A stretch of 64,000 nt of DNA from Endozoicomonas sp. G2_2 (GTDB lineage Bacteria > Pseudomonadota > Gammaproteobacteria > Nevskiales > Salinisphaeraceae): contig NZ_JAGHQU010000007.1 of assembly GCF_017744135.1 (NCBI RefSeq), forward strand, positions 1-64,000. Direction: 5' to 3'. The position numbers were made by a program, and so were the translations under genes. Shown piece after piece: positions 60,258 to 64,000 of this stretch (the first letter of the stretch is position 1; every line of letters starts with the position of its first letter). Below the pieces are notes generated by a model. It had not been told where the DNA came from. It did no database searches and saw only the letters and a list, made by a program, of their open reading frames with translations.

Positions 60258-61802
60258 ATGAATAAATCTAATGCATGGCGCGCACGCGTGATGACGGCCG
60301 TCGTCGCCAGTGCTGCCGTCTACGTGCCGACCACCGCGATCGCCCAGACCAGCAATGACGAACTTGCCGATCTGGTCCGGCGCCAGGCCGCCCAGATCGA
60401 ACGTCTCGAAAGCCGTATTCAGGCGCTCGAGACCGACGGGGCCGCGGCTTCGGGCAGCGCCGGCATGGCACCGGAATCCAGCGGCGCGGCAGCCGACAGC
60501 AGCCGCAGCGTCGTCGACAGTCGCCAGCAGCCGCAATCCGGGCCGGGCGCGACCGGCGCACAGACTGCGGCCGGCTCGATGGCGAGCATGCAAAAGCAGA
60601 TCGACACGCTGAAGCAGAACAGCGTCCAGGTCGACTGGAAAAGCGGCTCGCCGAAATTCTCCAGCCGCGACGGCGAGTTTACCTTCCAGCCGCTCGGTCG
60701 TCTGCAGTACGACTATTCCACGACCGACGGGTCGCGTTTTGCGGATCGCGAGATCGACGGCAGCGAGTTCCGGCGACTGCGTATCGGCTTTCAGGGTCAG
60801 CTCATGGAGCCGATTCTCTACAAGGTCGAGTTCGACTTTGCCGAGGAGAACGTCGGCGTACGCGATGCCTACATCGCTACCAAGAAAGACTTCGCGCTCG
60901 GCCAGGGCGTGGTCTATGTGGGTAACAAGTTCGCCGATCGCAGCCTCGAGGGGGCGACTTCGTCGAAGTACATCTGGTTTCTCGAGCGCAACCCGGTCGC
61001 CAACGCGATCATCCCGGAATCCGGTTACTACAACCTCGGTGTGACCAGTGCGTTCTACGGCAAGAACAACTGGCATCTGTCGGCGGGTGTGAGCAAGGGC
61101 CAGCTGGGCGACGACAACAACGAGTCGGACAACACCACGCTGATCTCGCGCGCCCATTTCAACCCGATCGCGACCGACAACGCCATGATGCACGTCGGCG
61201 CCTGGGGCTTCTACGAGGACTTCGCGCGCGACAACATCGACTCGCTGACCGATAGCGAACGCTTCGCCTCGCACTTCAACGACAACGTCCGCGTCTACTC
61301 CGACACCATCGACGAGCCGGAAACCAGCACCGGCTATGGCGTCGAACTCGCCGGCCTGGCCGGTCCGGTCGCGGCCGGCGCCGAATACGGTCGGCGCACC
61401 ATCGATACCCGGGCCGGCGACGACACCGACTACGATGCCTACTCGGCCCAGATCGGCTACTCGCTGACCGGCGAACAGTTCGGTTACTCGACCAAGAACG
61501 GCACCTGGAGCGCGCCGGATATCGCCAACCCCGTCACCGACGGCGGCTGGGGTGCCTGGCAGGTCATGGCCCGCTACGACGCGCTGGACTACGACAACAA
61601 CGCCACCTTCGCCGGCGGCACCGGCCATGGCACCACGTTGGGCGTGAGCTGGTATCTCAACAACTACACCCGCTTCATGCTCAACTGGATCAACTGGAAC
61701 ACCAACAACCGCGTGCCGATCGCGGGTGATCCGACCGATCGCGAGTTCACCGGCTCGGATGATGGCAACACCATCAGCGCCCGTGCCCAGGTGATCTTCT
61801 AG
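60258..61802 (+). CDS. OprO/OprP family phosphate-selective porin
   Basis: A 514-residue outer-membrane porin of the Porin_O_P family. Signal cleaved after TAIAQ near residue 31, then a coiled coil (about 35-65, LADLVRRQAAQIERLESRIQALET split) and a flexible low-complexity linker (70-120). The barrel runs from about 130 and ends in the aromatic-terminal VIF for BAM recognition. The first barrel block LGRLQYDYSTTDGSRFADREIDGSEFRRLRIGFQG is typical of the family. Phosphate or pyrophosphate selectivity is a family expectation. CAGGGGAGC precedes the ATG. Confidence 0.9.
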   Translation: MNKSNAWRARVMTAVVASAAVYVPTTAIAQTSNDELADLVRRQAAQIERLESRIQALETDGAAASGSAGMAPESSGAAADSSRSVVDSRQQPQSGPGATGAQTAAGSMASMQKQIDTLKQNSVQVDWKSGSPKFSSRDGEFTFQPLGRLQYDYSTTDGSRFADREIDGSEFRRLRIGFQGQLMEPILYKVEFDFAEENVGVRDAYIATKKDFALGQGVVYVGNKFADRSLEGATSSKYIWFLERNPVANAIIPESGYYNLGVTSAFYGKNNWHLSAGVSKGQLGDDNNESDNTTLISRAHFNPIATDNAMMHVGAWGFYEDFARDNIDSLTDSERFASHFNDNVRVYSDTIDEPETSTGYGVELAGLAGPVAAGAEYGRRTIDTRAGDDTDYDAYSAQIGYSLTGEQFGYSTKNGTWSAPDIANPVTDGGWGAWQVMARYDALDYDNNATFAGGTGHGTTLGVSWYLNNYTRFMLNWINWNTNNRVPIAGDPTDREFTGSDDGNTISARAQVIF

Positions 61803-61822
61803 GCTCGCCGGATCGAGCCACG

Positions 61823-61859
61823 AAAAAGCCCCCGCCGGCATGCCGGTCGGGGGCTTTTT
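61823..61859. terminator. Bidirectional terminator between porin and ppa
   Basis: AAAAAGCCCCCG-CCGGCA/TGCCGG-(T)-CGGGGGCTTTTT forms an almost perfect stem of about 18 bp with A- and T-runs at the ends, serving both converging genes. Confidence 0.93.
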
Positions 61860-61900
61860 CTTGTCTGCGCCGGCTGGCCGGCGCAGTGATCGCGGTTGGA

Positions 61901-62434
61901 TCAGCCCTTGTTGTAGGCCTCGATCGACTTGGTGATCTCGGCCTTGGCTTTTTCGACGCCTTCCCAGCCGGTGATCTTGACCCACTTGCCTTTCTCTTCG
62001 TCCTTGTAGTGTTCGAAGAAGTGGTGGATCTTGTTCTTCAGCCGATCGTCGATGTCGTCGAGGTCCTGCACGTCCTTGTAGTAGTCGGTGCTGATCTTGT
62101 CGGTGGGTACGCACAGGATCTTGGCGTCCAGGCCGGACTCGTCCTCGGTGCCCAGCACCGCCACCGGGCGGCACTTGATCACCGCACCCGGCACGATCGG
62201 CTCGGGGGTGAGCACCAGCACGTCGACCGGGTCGCCGTCGTCATACAGGGTCTTCGGTACGAAGCCGTAGTTGGCCGGATAGTGCATGGCCACGTTCATG
62301 AAGCGGTCGACCATCAGGCAGTTGGTGTCCTTGTCGACCTCGTACTTCACCGAGCTCGAGCCTTCCACGATCTCGATGATGACGTTGATTTCATCGGGCG
62401 GATTCTTGCCCGGGGTGAGTGCTTCATAACCCAT
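61901..62434 (-). CDS. ppa: Inorganic pyrophosphatase
   Basis: A 177-residue family I soluble pyrophosphatase. The catalytic segment is YPANYGFVPKTLYDDGDPVDVLVL, split across about residues 52-75, with the Asp-x-Asp-Pro-x-Asp metal motif. KYEVDKDTN (30-38) and KVQDL-type Lys/Arg residues complete the site. It hydrolyses PPi to two phosphate in the cytosol. It is downstream on the same strand of the PPi-PFK gene by about 100 bases, linking two enzymes of PPi turnover. Confidence 0.96.
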   Translation of the reverse strand: MGYEALTPGKNPPDEINVIIEIVEGSSSVKYEVDKDTNCLMVDRFMNVAMHYPANYGFVPKTLYDDGDPVDVLVLTPEPIVPGAVIKCRPVAVLGTEDESGLDAKILCVPTDKISTDYYKDVQDLDDIDDRLKNKIHHFFEHYKDEEKGKWVKITGWEGVEKAKAEITKSIEAYNKG

Positions 62435-62532
62435 TGCGAAACCCCTGTAATGGTGAGTTGAGCTTAAATCGAGGGCCGCCAGTGTAACCGAACAGGCACG
62501 ACGCCCGCGTCCGTGCCTGGCAGCGTCGGTCG

Positions 62533-63795
62533 CTAGACCTCGAAACCGTCCGCCAGTTTCTTTTCCACGGCCACGTTCTTCAGGCGTGCGTACTGCGGCA
62601 GGCCGTCGGCATAGGGCGGATAGGATTCGCCCGCAATCAGCGGCTTGAGATAGCGGCGTGCGGCATCGGTGATATGGAAGCCGTCCTCGCTGATGAACTC
62701 GCGCGGCATCATCTTCTCGACGTTGGCGACCTCGTCCAGCGGTGCTTCGCCGATCGACCATTCATAGGGTTCGTCGGATTCGCGCACGATCGAGACCATG
62801 ATCCCGGACTTGCCGGCTACCGCATATTCCACCGCCGCCCGGCCGACCGCATAGGCCTGCTCGACATCGGTCTGGGACGCGATATGCCGTGCGGCGCGCA
62901 TGAGATAGTCGGCGATCGCGTAGTGATACTTGTAGCCGAGCTTGTTCTTGATCAGCTCGGCCAGCGTCGGTGCCATGCCGCCGAGCTGCTTGTGGCCAAA
63001 GGCATCGGTGCTGCCCGCATCGGACAGGAACTCGCCGTCGGCGTTACGCACGCCTTCAGAGGAGACGATCGTGCAGTAGCCGTGGCGTTTGACGGTCTCG
63101 TCGACCTTGGCGAGGAATTTCTCCTCGTCGAAGGCGATTTCCGGGAACAGCAGCACGTGCGGATCCTGGCCCTCAGCCTCGCTGGCCAGCCCGCCGGCGG
63201 CAGCCGTCCAGCCGGCATGCCGGCCCATGACTTCGAGGATGAAGACCTTGGTCGAGGTCTTGCACATGCTGGCCAGGTCGAAGCCGGCCTCGCGGATGGA
63301 CACGGCCGTGTACTTGGCCACGCTGCCGAAGCCCGGCGAGCAGTCGGTATGCGGCAGGTCGTTGTCCATGGTCTTGGGCACATGGATCGCCTGGATCGGA
63401 TAGCCCATCTTCTCCGACAGCTGGCTGATCTTCAGGCAGGTGTCGGCCGAGTCGCCGCCGCCGTTGTAGAAGAAGTAGCCGATGTTGTGCGCCTTGAAGA
63501 CCTCGATCAGGCGCTCGTACTGTTCGCGGTTGTCCTCCAGGCCCTTGAGCTTGTAGCGGGCGCTGCCGAAGGCCCCGGCCGGCGTGTGCTTGAGCGCGGC
63601 GATGGCGCCTGCGGACTCGGCCGATGTGTCGATCAGGTCTTCGGTGAGTGCCCCGACGATGCCATCCCGCCCTGCGTAGACCTTGCCGATCTTGTCGCCG
63701 TGCTCGCGCGCGGCTTCGATCACGCCGGCGGCCGACGCGTTGATGACGGCGGTTACGCCGCCGCTCTGGGCATAAAAGGCATTCTTCACGGTCAT
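62533..63795 (-). CDS. Pyrophosphate-dependent 6-phosphofructokinase
   Basis: A 420-residue phosphofructokinase. The phosphoryl-donor loop reads NGGGDSADT (111-119), with Asp115 in the position of the Gly found in ATP-dependent enzymes, which favours PPi over ATP. PKTMDNDL (140-147) is the PPi-type variant of the substrate Asp motif, and MGRHAGWTAAAGG near 192 follows. It runs fructose-6-phosphate phosphorylation reversibly with PPi. It lies directly upstream of ppa on the same strand, so both act on the same pool. Confidence 0.93.
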   Translation of the reverse strand: MTVKNAFYAQSGGVTAVINASAAGVIEAAREHGDKIGKVYAGRDGIVGALTEDLIDTSAESAGAIAALKHTPAGAFGSARYKLKGLEDNREQYERLIEVFKAHNIGYFFYNGGGDSADTCLKISQLSEKMGYPIQAIHVPKTMDNDLPHTDCSPGFGSVAKYTAVSIREAGFDLASMCKTSTKVFILEVMGRHAGWTAAAGGLASEAEGQDPHVLLFPEIAFDEEKFLAKVDETVKRHGYCTIVSSEGVRNADGEFLSDAGSTDAFGHKQLGGMAPTLAELIKNKLGYKYHYAIADYLMRAARHIASQTDVEQAYAVGRAAVEYAVAGKSGIMVSIVRESDEPYEWSIGEAPLDEVANVEKMMPREFISEDGFHITDAARRYLKPLIAGESYPPYADGLPQYARLKNVAVEKKLADGFEV

Positions 63796-63981
63796 GGGTT
63801 CATCCTGGGCTGATCAGATGGACGCAAAGGATACGTTAGACGGACGGGTCTCGAAAATTGACTTGCCTTATGGGAATCATTAACGTCGAGCGTTCGCTTG
63901 CGCGCGCCCGGTGGCGGCCTGCGCGCATCGATGCCGAATATCCCGATTTCAATAACGTCATTAGCCGTTCGCGGAGAGATC

Positions 63982-64000
63982 ATGCTGAAAATCGTGCTGC
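63982..64000 (+). CDS. Start of a partial gene
   Basis: Only the first six codons (Met-Leu-Lys-Ile-Val-Leu) are inside the window, preceded by GGAGAG five bases before the ATG. The gene is divergent from PPi-PFK. The short N-terminus begins like adenylate kinase or another P-loop/Rossmann protein, but six residues do not decide. Confidence 0.35.

Overview
The window is GC-rich chromosomal DNA from a gammaproteobacterium. Indicators are HslR, YghU, RluE, SbcB, YheS, RhlE, YceH, a type IVa pilin, DUF3634 and DUF2835 proteins, an azurin-like cupredoxin, TRAP transport genes and a PPi-type phosphofructokinase next to a pyrophosphatase. A marine or halophilic, Salinisphaera-like genus would fit, but that is inference, not something read from a marker gene. 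Gene density is high, there are no rRNA, tRNA, CRISPR or phage genes, and most units are single genes or two- to four-gene operons.

Layout. 0.3-8.3 kb: deacetylase-like hydrolase, GST, HslR, pilin, dienelactone hydrolase, MgtC/DUF4010 membrane protein, and a crotonase translationally coupled to a Ca2+/cation antiporter. 8.3-20.8 kb: phosphoribosyltransferase, Zn alcohol dehydrogenase, azurin, old yellow enzyme, AEC carrier, IsdG-like monooxygenase, exported ATP-dependent DNA ligase, a Ser/Thr-type proline-racemase homologue, quinone oxidoreductase, a GST with an extra C-terminal domain, and an MFS transporter. 21-28.6 kb: amidohydrolase, YghU, DUF2835, Tat-exported aldo/keto reductase, RluE, and a 659-residue protein of unknown family with a papain-like Cys-His-Asn pattern. 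29-33.4 kb: TRAP operon (SBP, attenuator hairpin, DctQ, DctM) followed by a PQQ-type sugar dehydrogenase. 33.5-34.4 kb: msrB-msrA.

34.4-38.0 kb is the clearest accessory stretch. It holds an AT-richer FRG-domain gene, a roughly 600-bp element with inverted arms whose hairpins show compensatory base changes, a DUF2283 toxin/antitoxin-like pair, yceH, and a 273-bp MITE-like element made of nested perfect inverted repeats.

38-50.7 kb: a sodium-solute symporter, a 50-residue membrane peptide and an M20 amidohydrolase, divergent from a LysR regulator; a DksA-like protein; a DUF1615 lipoprotein; an alkylsulfatase divergent from an AraC regulator; a polar amino-acid ABC importer; and a Phd/VapC toxin-antitoxin pair with a palindromic operator. 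50.8-64 kb: sbcB, yheS, rhlE, a CBS/CNNM membrane protein, an acyl-CoA dehydrogenase, an enoyl-CoA-reductase-like SDR, moaB, an O/P-type porin, ppa, PPi-PFK and the first codons of a further gene.

Themes: carboxylate, amino-acid and sugar uptake (TRAP, SSS, ABC, O/P porin), redox and detoxification enzymes (three GST-fold proteins, OYE, Msr, azurin), and pyrophosphate-linked glycolysis.
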